From positions 371,720 to 435,719 of the forward strand of contig MU119223.1 in the NCBI GenBank assembly GCA_014904845.1: a stretch of 64,000 bases of DNA. The letters run 5' to 3'. How positions within the stretch are numbered: the first letter of the stretch is position 1; each line of letters starts with the position of its first letter. Position numbers and translations under genes: made by a program. This DNA comes from Acephala macrosclerotiorum (Eukaryota > Ascomycota > Leotiomycetes > Helotiales > Mollisiaceae). Shown piece after piece: positions 10,801 through 21,850 of the stretch. Below the pieces are notes generated by a model. The model worked only from the letters and a program-made list of their open reading frames with translations. It was not told where the DNA came from and made no database searches.

Positions 10801-13800
10801 AAGTCCGCCGACTGAAACTGAGGAAAGTGCAGACAAGGCCGCAAGCGAGGAAGAAAAGCCTGACGAGAGCACGGAAGAACCTTCTGCTCCTCAAGATGAA
10901 GAAGGCAAGGAGGAGGAGGCTCCAGCTGAGAGTGCACCAGAACCTGAGGTGATGGTATGATTAATTCTTTGATCAATGCTCGTTGACGTCGCTAATGTTT
11001 ACAGGTTGAGCAACCAGCTTCAGAAGAGCTTGCTACAACCGAGACAGAAGAGGAGAAAGATTCCGAACCCGAGCTAGTCGTAAGTTTGCACAATCATTGA
11101 TACGTTTTAAACGAATGCTGATTTTATCAGGCTGAGGAACCCAAAGTAGACGAGGCTGTCGAAGAAAGTAAAGATGAGGAACCTGCTACTGAACCAGAAG
11201 CATCTGTCGAGGCTGTACCAGAAGATACACCAGAGGAGACTAATGTAAGTTGCACTCTGCCTTTTTGGCAATCTTGCCAGTACCCTGAATTTCAACTTTA
11301 GTCCTTCATTTGTCCAAAGCACTAATACATACCAGGCTGAGGAAACAAACCCTGCAGAAACCTCTGCCGCTGTTGAAGAGACCTCTACGGAGCCAACGGA
11401 AGAATCCGCCAGCCCACCAGAAGAGGAGAAGGTTGTAGAAGAGACTCCAGCAGTCGAAGACAAAGAGAAGGCTCCCCCTGCTGAATCAGAATCCGAACCA
11501 GTAGTAAGTAGCATCTCAAACATACTTGGTAATCCAAACAACTTGGAAATGATACTGATAATACCTAGGCCAAGGAGAAAGCCGTTGAGGAAGCTCCTAG
11601 TGCTGAAGAGAAGGAAAAAACACCTGCAGTTGAATCCGAACCAGAACCGGCTGTATGTGAAATCAAAATCAACGCTTCCTCTCGAGATTTCGTGAAGGAT
11701 GACACTAACATGTCTAGGCTGATGAAACAAAGGAGGGAACACCAGAAGAACCCACACCTATCGAAACAGAGACTTCTGAAGCCGAGAGTGCTGAAACCGC
11801 CCCTCCCGAGTCGGAAACTGTCGAGAAAGAGGTGCCAAAAGCCGAGGAAGAGGCAGTAAGTACCAATCTTTCTCTTGTCACCCAACATCTCCCCATCCCA
11901 ATGGCTACCCTCGCAATCTCTCGGTTTTTCCATTGTCCAGACAGGTTCCATGATGGGGGTCACCCATCTTGGATGTCTGAAGTATATGGAATAGTCATTT
12001 GTCCCCTTTGTCTGCTTTGATGAAACGCAAATGACAAGTACTTGTATTGACTGATAGTAGGCCGAGTCTACCCCACCTGAAGAAGCTGCTCCTACGGAAC
12101 CAGAAGCTTCCCCTGAAGAAGCACCTACAACCGTCGTAGAAGAGGAGGAGGAGAAGGAGGAGGAGGAGGAGGAGGAGGAAGAAACCAAGGACGAGCCACA
12201 GCCTGCCGCCGAAAGCGAAGTAGCCGAAGAGACAAAGGCCGAAGAGGATACTCCTCCATCAGCAGCAGAGAAGGAAGAAGAATCTGCAGAAAGCGCCCCT
12301 GTCGAAGGTGCTTCCGAACCAGCAACAAGCGAGGTTACGGAGGGAAAGAGTGAGGAGGCACTTGTCGATGAAAGTTCCGCTGCCGAAACCGAGAAGGCTA
12401 TAGAACCTGAAAGTACCTCAGATGAAAACCCTGCTGAGACGACTTCGGACGCTCCAGTTGAGGGGTCTCAAGCGACGGTGACAGAAGAGCCCAGTCCGGA
12501 AACGACAACTGAATCCGCGGGGGGTGAAACTAAGACAGAAGACGCTCCAATCGAGGAGAAGGTTGTCGAACCAGAAAGCACTCCAGAGGAAACTCCTGCC
12601 ACCAGCGACGAGACTACCGAGGAAGAGGCTAAGGAAACATCTGCTGTCGAATCAGAGAGCCCAGCTGAGCCAGAAGCTTTTGGCGAGGAAAGCAAAGAAG
12701 GGGCAGTTGAAGCTATTCCTGCGGACAAGACTCCTATCGACGAAAGCAAGGAAGCTGAGCCTGAGGAACCAAGCGAGGCCGAAGCTAGCAAAGAGGAAGA
12801 AAACTCTGTTGAGGAGCCTGCTACGGTTGACGAGGTGAAAGAAGAGGAACCTGCTGCTCAAGATACTCCAGAAAGCGGCGAGGATGCCGAAGAATCAACC
12901 GAGTCCGCCCCTATTGAGGAAGTCAAGGAAGCCGAACCGACCGCTGAGGGGGACAAATCGGAAGAGGAGGAAGCCGAAAATGACACCCCACCTGCTGCCG
13001 AAGTTTCTGAGGCTGCTAGCGAAGAAAAGGAGATTCTAGCTGATGAGCCGGCCGTGGAGGCACCTGTCGTCAAGGAAACCAAGGAAGAAGAGTCCTCTTC
13101 TCCAGCCGAAACCATCGAGGCTGCGAGCGAAGACAAGGGAATAAGTACGCCTGCTGAGCCAAGTAAAGAAGTTGCTGTTGTCGAGGAAAGTAAGGAAGGG
13201 GATTCTACTCCACCAGCTGAAACTGTTGAAGCTGCAAGTGGAGAGGAGGAAAGTCCGGCTGACGAGCCAAGCGATGCACCCGTTGTCGAGGAGGCCAAGG
13301 GAGAAGAATCAGCTCCAGCCGAGCCTGAAACTGCGGAATCTTCTCCCGAAGTAGTTGTTGAGGAAAGCAAGGAGGAAAGCACGCCTGCGGAGTCTGATGA
13401 ACCTGCACCAGCGTCCGAGAGCGAGCCTGTTGCCGAGACGAGCAAGGAAATCGAAGAAACTCCTGCCGAGGAAGAGGAAGAGGAAGAGGCTGAAAGTGCT
13501 GCCCCTGCGGAAGCCGACCTGGTCGAGGAGAGCAAGGAAATGGAGCCAGCTGCCGAGATAGAAGCTCCTGCTGAAAGCCAACCAGAAGCAGAAGAGGAGG
13601 TCATGGAAGCCGAACCAGAGACTACATCAGCCGACCCACCAGCCGAAGACGACAAAGAACCCGAGATAGTTACAGATTCTGAGGCACCACTAGCTGAGAG
13701 CGAGTCGATTGAAGAAATCAAGGGAATCGAGCCTCCAGCTGAGACCACCGAAGAAAGCCCAGAACCTCCGGCTGAGTCTGAAATCGTCGAAGAGAGCAAA

Positions 13801-15441
13801 GAAATTGAGGCTCCTGCCGAGCCGGAAGCAGTCGGCGAAGAGGCCAAGGAAGTTCAAGAACCGGAATCCGCTCCCCCAGCTGAAGGTGAAAGCAAACCTG
13901 AAGAGCTTCCGGCCGAGAGTGCTCCTGTCGCTAGCGAGCCAGTTGAAGAGGCTAAAGAGCCGGAACCAGAGGTAGAGAGTCCTCCAGAAGTTGTTGAGGT
14001 TATTGAAGACGTCAAAGAGGCAAGCCAACCTGAACTTGTCCATTTTCGAGGAATTGTAAAGCTAACTTCTTACCAGGCCGAGCCAGAAGCTCCTCCTCCA
14101 CCAGAGGAAGCAGCTCCAGCAGTCGAAGAGAAAGAGGTGGAGGCTCCAGCCGAGAAGAGCGAGGAACCTTCCGATAGCGCTCACATCGCCGAAGCTGTCC
14201 TAGCCGGCGGTGCTGCTCTCGTAGCAGGAGCTATCGCGGCCGAAGTCCTTTCCAAGGACCCGGAACCCGTCATAGACAAAGCAATCGTCGAAGAACCTGA
14301 AGGCCTTGCCGGCGTAGTCGAAGAGCCCGAGCCTGAGCCTGAAAAAGATACCTCTCCTCCCTCCTCAAAAGAAGGCCGACGTCGACATCGCTCATCTCGA
14401 CACTCTTCCCACAACAGTCCTCCAAAAGACAGTCCACCTAGCACCCGAGACTCTCGACGGGATTCTCATCGTCCTGATTCACATCGCAAGCGTCGTGAAA
14501 GCGAGAGCTCAATCAAAGCGTTCTTCAGTAACTCACCGAAGAAGCCTGTTCGTCACGATAGCGGTGTCAGTGCTGGGAGCTCTAGCTCCCATGGTAAACA
14601 TAGCAAGAATCGGACGCCTGAGGAACAAGCCGCGCATGATGCTCGCAAATATGCCCGACGAGCTGCTAAGCACGCCTCGATCGACAACGAGAAATTCAAC
14701 AGGAGTATCCCATCCGATAGCGCCGTCGTCGATGACCTCGCTAGTGATATTCCTGTTACTTCTGTTCCTCACAAACGCTCTTCTCGTCGTCACGGCAGTG
14801 CCAAGACAAGCAGTCAAGGAAGTTCTGAGACCGACAAGTCGAGGAAGTTGATGGATTTGAAGGGCGAGAGTGTGGTTAAGAGTCCATTTATGGTGGATGA
14901 TAAACCACATTATAGGGAAGAGAAGGTCAAGACAATTGTCAAGGAGAAGGGCCCAATCATGGAGAGACCTCGATTCTCATTTGATAATGAGAGACCGAAG
15001 GTAGTCGAGAGAACGCTATCGACTAGGGAGCACAGGCACAGATCTCATCGTCACCGAGATGGTGATCGGGCGGAGCAGGATAAGAAACATAAGTATGAAG
15101 AAGAGAGGGAGGCAAGGAAGGCGAGACGCGAGGCGGAGAAACAGATGGAGATTGCAAGAGCTCAGGTAGCTGAGGAGGCAAGACGACAAAGAGAGAAAGA
15201 TGAAGAGGAAAGACGTATGAGACGCGAGGAACGTAGAAGAAAGAGGGAGGAATTGGAGAGGCTTTCTGAGCTGAGCGCTGAGAAACCGAAGGATCGAAGT
15301 CCTGGAGATAGAGAACGCGGCGATCGACCTCGAGAGCGTGAACGTCTTCACCGCCACCGTCACAGACATGAGAAGGAGAAGGAAAAGCCGAAGGGAGCTC
15401 TCAGCAGTCTCTGGTCTGCTGCCAAAAAAGTCTTTGACTAA
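7818..15441 (+). CDS. Giant acidic disordered protein with phase-0 micro-exons
   Basis: Best model: exons 7818-8150, 8258-9178, 9228-9362, 9417-9464, 9520-9567, 9627-9668, 9810-9857, 9907-9954, 10007-10054, 10103-10162, 10219-10266, 10415-10954, 11005-11079, 11131-11244, 11336-11503, 11569-11652, 11718-11855 and 12061-15441, about 2,092 residues. The first joint is uncertain: donor 8023 (GTGAGT) to acceptor 8261 also works and gives 2,048 residues. Every other intron is phase 0. The N-terminal 70-110 residues look globular. Next come Lys-rich KGKKGKKGK blocks alternating with VEPESP units (8570-8970), then more than 1,500 residues dominated by Glu, Pro, Ala, Ser and Thr. Near 14,180-14,250 an Ala/Val-rich segment (LAGGAALVAGAIAAEVL) follows, then a basic Arg/Ser/His tail, a charged helical region (residues encoded at 15,060-15,290) and the C-terminus SLWSAAKKVFD. 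I do not recognise a named family. A scaffold or tether role is possible but is inference. Confidence 0.75.
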
Positions 15442-15914
15442 GGAGTTATGAGGAAATGAGGAATGCTTACGATTTGGATTCTTGACGACGATGTTATGGA
15501 TATGATTGATGGACTTGGATGAACGAGAGGGCCTGGGTTCGTGATTTTATGAGATATGTATGATGTTCTATATGTATTTCGTAGCGTACATATGGTGGAA
15601 GGGCATTTGCTTTAGTGAGCGAGAATTTTGTAATTTTGTGTGTTAGCATAGCCTTCAAAATACTAAGATTATGGACAAAGACAAGCACAGTCATCTTATA
15701 CAGTAATCGTTGGTTGAACGTAATTGTTTTTTCCTAGCTAACCGACTAAGTGCGAATTCGCAAGCCGCGTGCCACGATGTGAGACATACTGCTTAGTGCA
15801 CGTAACTTGACCTTAGCATTCAGCTGCGGATAATCGGATGCTGATAGAAATCTACAATCTTAATTGAACAAAGATCACTGGCAGACTTATTTTCAAAGAA
15901 TCACAAGCATCGCA
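15442..15914. other. 3' flank and spacer, no gene seen
   Basis: About 470 bp after the large gene, becoming AT-rich and containing no supported frame. It leads into the decayed GTPase gene. Confidence 0.5.
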
Positions 15915-17559
15915 ATGAACAAAATCCTGCCACGGCGCAAACCATCTGATATCATCATGGTCCCACTCAACCTCGTAACATATATTTCAGCCCTTCTCCT
16001 CAGTTGCACAAAGGTTATCCGGCTTTCCAACGACGTAAGGCAGAAGTACAAGAACGCTGCTCTCACGATGGCAAACATGGCAAGTGAAGCATCGACAGTC
16101 AACGTCGCGCTAGCACAGTTGCAAGTAGCAGTCCTAGGCTAAGATCTCCCTTCTTGGAAAGCCGATGGCAATGGAAGTGGGGCGATACTGAAAAGTTTTG
16201 AAGCTGTTACCCTGAGCTGTACCATGACGATATCCATCTTGGAGGGATATCTAGTTGGGATCATGGAATATGGAGAGCTTTCAATCGAATCCGTGACGAG
16301 GAAAGATAGAGCCAAATTTATTGGAATGAAGCCGAGATTGACGCCCTTCTGCAACAATTGAGGGGTCATCAGAGTTCCCTAGGTTGCTGCTGAATGTCCT
16401 TCAAAGGTATGTGTTCCAAAAAGAGATGTATCGAGTATTATAGTTGACAAGTTAGCCGCTCCGATACCGAGGCGCGAAGATAGCTGAAGGAACAGAGCAG
16501 CATGTCTCAGAAGATCTTGGACGCAATTATGATATCTAGAAACCCTCGAACTAGCTTACTTTCCGGTTTGACCCTTCAATTTGGACAGGGAACCGTCGAT
16601 CCCGAAGACGATGGGAAATATCTGCCAAGTCGTCTAGAACTTGTAGATGTCGAAGCCGAGCGCCAAGAAGAATCCGGGTTTGCCCCTCAATTGACAGGCC
16701 CACTTCTGCCCGTTTTTAAGAACAAGAGACGATCAATATCGGTTGCTTTCAGCTTTATTCAGAACATCACGTTGAACAAGAGACCTAGTGTGTTAGAATA
16801 CGGCCAGCTCAGAACCGAGCTCCTGCCTTGCATTGAATCTATAGAACCCGGACCTAGCATTAATAGAACAGACCAAAATAAGAAGGGCTCTTTGGCTCTG
16901 GAGTAAGCAAAGTATCGTTTTTCTTAGTGCTGTTACTCATGGATGTCTTGCAGATGCGTGTTAGTTGGAGATGGGGTGACGGAAAACGCGAAATTCTGCA
17001 TTTTCGCTGTATCGAACTCTGGAAGTGAGGAATATGTAACCACATGCTTCGATAACTATTATCATTGTATCGTGTAAGTGCGCTAAACTCTTTTGCAATT
17101 ATTTACAAGCTACGATACTCGTCGATGCTAGTTTTTTCTAGTCGAAAGGGAACAGAATATACACTTCAGCTGTGGGACATGGCCGGACAAGAAGACTACC
17201 ATAGACTTCAAGTGTTATCATATCCACAAACAGGCGTGTTTCTCTTCTTTTTCTCGGTCGTTAATCCTCCGAGCTTTGAGAATCTCGTCCGGAAATGGAT
17301 CCCAGAAGTCGCAACTCATTGCCCATATGCAGGGCGTGTCCTAGTTGGGGTAGACAAGAAGCTTAGGATAGACGAAAGTACGCTGCAGAGCTTACAAAAT
17401 AGAGGAATGAGATCTGTCACTGAGTTTCAGGTTCTTGAGCTGGTACATTCGATAGATGCGCAATCGTATGGTGGATGCGATTCAATTACGCAGGAAAATA
17501 TTGTAGTACCGTTCCAGCAGGTCAGTTTACGTGGAATTCTTAAATATTCTGGGACTTGA
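15915..17559 (+). pseudogene. Decayed Rho-like GTPase with fungal N-terminal domain
   Basis: Coding-like blocks occur in the order expected of a fungal protein that fuses an N-terminal helical domain to a Rho/Rac-type GTPase. First comes CTKVIRLSNDVRQKYKNAAL with MANMASEASTV. An in-frame TAA follows at 16140-16142, then SFEAVTLSCTMTISILEGYL. Two later frame changes near 16318 and 16381 each look like loss of one T. A linker with NKRPSVLEYGQLRTEL comes next. In the GTPase part, the P-loop that should read GxxxxGK(S/T) is VLVGDGVTENAKF. Switch II survives as WDMAGQEDYHRL. The NKxD/TKxD guanine motif is replaced by VGVDKKLR. Stops and shifts plus loss of both nucleotide-binding motifs mean it cannot encode a working GTPase. 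Introns at about 16904-16953 and 17073-17130 still look spliceable. Confidence 0.75.
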
Positions 17560-17588
17560 GCTGAGTTTCCGGGTCGTTGATGCTGTTA

Positions 17589-18040
17589 TTACTCCTCGTC
17601 GGCCTTATACTCCAAAATGTTCGTCGTGAACGTCGCGGTGTAGTCCGCGAGAGAAGCCAGGTCAATGACAGCAGCTGAACCTTCAGATGCTCGTTCATGA
17701 GCAAGCAGTGTTGGATCCCATTTCCAGGATTTACTTCGGATGTCCTTCCTATACAAGAAACCGCCCTGGAAAATAGCCCTGTTGCGTTGCAGACACGACA
17801 GTCCTAGAATAGCCAACCTGCAATCGCTGATGTTGCACAATCAGGTAGTTTCCATAATGAATCGAGACGCCTACATCGGTCCACATGCCCAAACGGAGAC
17901 GAGAACCTGGCCAATTGGTACAAGCTCAGACGGAACCTCGGAATACCTTGTCTTCTTACTGTCTGATTTCGCGTGTGTTATGACTACATTGAAGAGTATA
18001 GACGATTGCCCAGAACTTGCAGTCTTTTTGGAGATGCTGT
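17589..18040 (-). pseudogene. Unrecognised coding relic on the minus strand
   Basis: Three adjoining minus-strand blocks in different frames look coding: one with SELVPIGQVLVSVWACGPM (about 18010-17883), one with WTDVGVSIHYGNYLIV (about 17885-17755), and one ending SLADYTATFTTNILEYKADE (frame 17840-17589). They overlap at their ends, as expected if small insertions or deletions broke one reading frame. I recognise no family. A longer plus-strand frame, 17740-18117, covers the same bases and is the competing reading. Confidence 0.28.
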
Positions 18041-18757
18041 ATTCTTACCAAGACACACGCAGTAGCAATGGTACCCTGTTGGGAGAGGTCGTGATGGGGA
18101 TAGGCCTGTTCAACTAGAAGTACTACCTAGTTGTCATTTCAGGTCCTTGGTGAATGCCCCGGGATTTCTGGTACTTGGGGAGCTCATTCTCTGCAACAGC
18201 CATTCTTGGACTCCAAAAAGTCTCATTTCAACTTCTGATGAATGTTCCTGGCTTCTTAGCACATTGAAAATGACCCAAGAGAGGCTGGAACATGCAGGTG
18301 GATGCCAAATTCCGCGAACCGCGTGGCCAGAAAGGACTTGCAATTCTCAAGACATTTATGAAGATTTCTTGAAGTTTTTAAAGTTTTGGTAGTACCTTTG
18401 AGCTTGAAATGTCCTCTCGGATTGTAGGACAATCTAAAAGCCTTTGAAATGTGTTGTGTTTTTTTGGATCACGTGGTGCAGAAGGACTCGGTGCATTTCC
18501 GAAATTTCCAAGCTATTCCGTAGTCAATGGGTCTGAGAGTAACTGAATGTCCCGAACAACTGTGGGACAATAGTAGATCGTTCCTAGTGGATATGGATTT
18601 GAACAACATCTAAAGCTGACAAGCTCTTACCTGGCTATTATTTCACCGGACTCGAATATTCCTGAATCTCTGGTACTTTGAAAATGTCGCTTTTTGGAAA
18701 TCATCGATGCCTACTTTACATGTCTATGTGATGTATCCGCCCCTTGCTGTCAATCAT
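18041..18757. other. Spacer, no gene seen
   Basis: About 700 bp between the relics and the 3' end of the MFS gene. Short frames on both strands lack recognisable domains. Confidence 0.45.
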
Positions 18758-20833
18758 TTATTCTGCCGCTAACGCCGCATCCATCGCAATCCGCCACTTC
18801 GGTGCATATCTCCTCATGGCCCAAACCACAAAGCCCGCACTTACCCAACACACAATGCCCACGATTGTAAATAACCACCCATCCCCGATTGCTGAGATGA
18901 TAGGCTGCGTAATGACTCCTCCGATGCAACTGAAGATGTTTCGCACAAAGTTGTTGACAGCAACGCCGCTACTGGCGCGCTTGGGCATGAATTCTGTCAA
19001 CATAGTGGTAGCAACGCCAAAGATGATCATGCTGCCAACACCGAAGAAGAAGTTGGCAAAGCAGGGGGCAACCCAGAGAATACCATGCTCTGCAGTCCAG
19101 CCATACCACTGGGAACGAGTTAGCCATTGCCAATTTTTGAATGTCCCCAGATATCTGGGGGCATCCAAAGTCAAAATCAGAGGAACTGCTGGGATTGGAG
19201 AGGAAACTTACAATCAGAGCGCCCGGGAACACCGCCGCGGCAATCCAAGCATTTTCCTGCATCCGCTCCTCCGGGTGGAAGACTAACTTCCCATTCTGAT
19301 CATACCGCCCCGCCTTCCGCGCCGCCCGGTGCATGATATAATCGTTCCACTTGCCTCCGAAAATGGAAGCTGCGACGTAACCGACCGAGTTCGGAATGTA
19401 TAGGAGCCCCAGGATGATTACCTGGAAGTTGTAGGGCGGAGAGGAAAATGTCTGTTGGATTGATATGTTGAGAATGTATAGACTTCCGAAGGTGACCGAG
19501 GCGAGATAAACGGTTAGGAGGACGGCGGGAAAGCGGAGGTAGAGGAGGACCGAGAGGGGTTCAATGAACCAACGCTTCAGGATCTTGGTTGTAGTCTTGG
19601 TCTTTCGCTTGATTGATTCCCGGGTGGAGATGCGATTCAGGCTTGGGAGGACGCCGCCCTTATTGTCAGCCACGATGTTACCGAGCGGAAATTGGTGTGG
19701 ATGTGTGTTCTTCCGTGAGATAGTTTCCGGAAGACAGAATGTAAGAAGGATACAGAGAAGGCCACCATAGATGACCTGAAACCACTGCGTAGATCGCCAA
19801 CCCAGAGTCTCAGTTAGTACACCTCCGATGATCGGTGCAAGCAGTGGTCCAAGTAGTGGTCCGAGATAGAAGATACTCATTGCATGACCTCGCTCTTTCG
19901 ACTCCCAGATGTCAGCAATAGTTCCCGAACCAACTGCTTGAACAGAAGCAGCAGCGCCACCGCCTAGCATTCGCATAACGATAAGCATGCTCATCGAGGT
20001 AGAGACGGCTGAGACGACGTTCCAGACGGTGAAGAGGGCGAAGGAGACGAGGTAAACTGATCGTCGGCCATTGGTCTCGCTGAATGAACTCCACCAGAGT
20101 GGGAAGATGGACATTGATAGCATGTAGAGAGCAACGGAGAGGTTGGTGATGGTGGCACTGCTATTGAAGTCTTTGGTGATGTCGGGTAGGGCGGCTGGGA
20201 GGATGGTCAGCCGACTCGCTTCCTTCAAGTCCAAGTCCAAGCGAGGAAAGGAGGTGACACAAAAAGGGGTCTAACTGAAAGGGAAGCGATTCACAGGCGG
20301 AGCGAGAAAGGGGAAGCGAACAAAAGGGGAGTCGACTGAAAAACGAAGAAGGACTTACGCAATAGGATAGCACTTCCAATAGGAGCAGCCGCAGCAGCGA
20401 GAGCAACCAAGAAAGTGATGAACCATTTAGTGAGAGGCTTGTAAGCGTATGCACTTTCAACCTCAGCAATCAATGTGCATCTGGCTAGCAATCCTCTTCG
20501 CTCTGATCTTGGGACAACAATTGCTTCTGGCATGTATGACGGTGAGCGAGATTGGACTTGTGTTGCTGGGACATTGGGAGTTGGGTCTTCAGGGATAGCT
20601 TGGATGGTATCGGACAAGTTGGTAGAAGTGGTATTTCCGGTACTGGGTCGAGAGAATGAACCTTCCGCGTCACCCTTTTCCTTATCTCCTCTCAATTGGT
20701 TGAGCGCGTCTTCCGCGTCACCTTTTTCTTCATCTTCTCTCAGTTGCGCGTGCGTGCGGCCACTGGCATCAGACTCTCTTGAATTTCCTAATAAGCCTGG
20801 GTCTTTTTCATTGTTGTTGTTGGCATGAGACAT
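18758..20833 (-). CDS. MFS transporter, DHA1 (drug:H+ antiporter) type
   Basis: Exons 20833-20359, 20194-19212 and 19108-18758 join in frame to 602 residues. Such proteins export small hydrophobic molecules or polyamines across the plasma membrane in exchange for protons. The first 150 residues are a charged, low-complexity cytoplasmic tail containing a duplicated block (QLREDEEKGDAEDA, then QLRGDKEKGDAEGS). Twelve membrane segments follow. Family signatures visible are ILLPALPDITKDF in TM1, the loop motif ETNGRRSVYL, RMLGGGAAASVQAVGSGTIA in TM4, ERGHAMSIFYLGPLLGPLLA (antiporter motif C region in TM5), and a long central loop before LRFPAVLLTVYLAS. The closest remembered relatives are the Qdr/Dtr1-like members. 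The C-terminal six segments are complete. No biosynthetic cluster surrounds it, so a substrate cannot be inferred. Confidence 0.88.
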
Positions 20834-21850
20834 GTTGTTTTTGCTTGAGTTGCTATTGTCTGGTTGAGTATGTGTTTGGGATTGAGGCTGGTATCGAAGT
20901 TGTGGTCGGATGTGTCGAAGTGAAGAAATGTAAAGACGGTCGAAATGGGTTTATATAACAGCGGTTTCGGTTGTCAGAAGTGGGCAACCACTAGCGTGAA
21001 ATATATCCTCACAACTGCCACTTAGGCAGAGCAAGCGAGACATGTAGAGACAATAGGAAGGAACGACGGGTAGCAAAGCAAGATGTGATATTGAAGCGCC
21101 GTACAAGAACCAATGTTGACGCGGAATGCATGAAAGAAGAGAAAATTTGCAAGAAGAAGAGAGGGGTCACAATAGCAATGATGATCCGCAACACCAAGTG
21201 CAGTAGCAATCAGACAAGCATCTTACTGGCAGTCTAGCCCGTCTTCCTCCCCGGCCAATTACCATTGTGAACCTCTGCCAGGGTTTCTACCAGAAAAGAG
21301 CCTTGCTCTTCCCAGAGTTTGATGTAATACTGACCGCCTGATCCTGCTCCCATGTTCATAGGTCTGCCGAAGCCGAATTGCCCAATACACAGGCATTGTG
21401 GCGTTCTTCTATCCCCCCATCTTTCGCTCTGCAGGTGGGAATAATTTTGTTGGCCGTGAAGAGGAGAAGTCGGGATCTCGGCACAATGTCAAAACTCGCT
21501 TAAACCCCCTTAAAGGGAAAGGGGAGCAGCCTTTACGTTAGTCTTGGATCGGTTAGAACTACGGGCTGGCCCGAGATATCGGACAAACTTTGAAATTCGA
21601 TGATCTGGGTGGGAAGAAAAGTTAGAGTTTCACGACATGAACTCAAGAACTCAACCTCTCAACCCCTCAACCCCTCAACCCCTCAACCCCTCAACCCTCA
21701 ACCCTCAACCCCTCAACCTCTCAACCTTAATCCTACCTCTTAATGACCCTCGATTTCAAGGTCATCCACGGTGGTATATCCAAAGTCAACCATTTTGTTC
21801 GCTCCCTTGTCCCACATCACAGTTCTGCGACAAATTCCACCCCCACCACG
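20834..21850. promoter_or_regulatory. Divergent spacer between MFS and OTU genes
   Basis: About 1 kb separating two oppositely directed starts, so it contains both promoters. The only distinct structure is the CCTCAACCC tandem repeat listed separately. Minus-strand leader sequence next to 20834 is rich in CA and TC runs. Confidence 0.45.
21650..21729 (+). repeat. CCTCAACCC minisatellite upstream of the OTU gene
   Basis: About 80 bp made of eight to nine copies of a 7-9 bp unit, CTCAACCCC with occasional loss of one or two bases. It ends 121 bp before the chosen start codon of the OTU gene, so it may lie in the promoter or the transcribed leader. Confidence 0.85.

Noticed and set aside
12858..13847. 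Long minus-strand open frames opposite the acidic-protein gene (also 8248-9048 and 10402-10872)
   Set aside because: They are Ser/Ala-rich mirror frames produced by Glu- and Pro-rich codons on the plus strand; the plus-strand frames have consistent introns and the mirrors do not.
7818..15441. Assignment of the giant protein as a Woronin-body tether (Leashin) or cell-wall anchor protein
   Set aside because: Size and disorder are similar, but I could not identify the conserved terminal motifs, so the name would be a guess.
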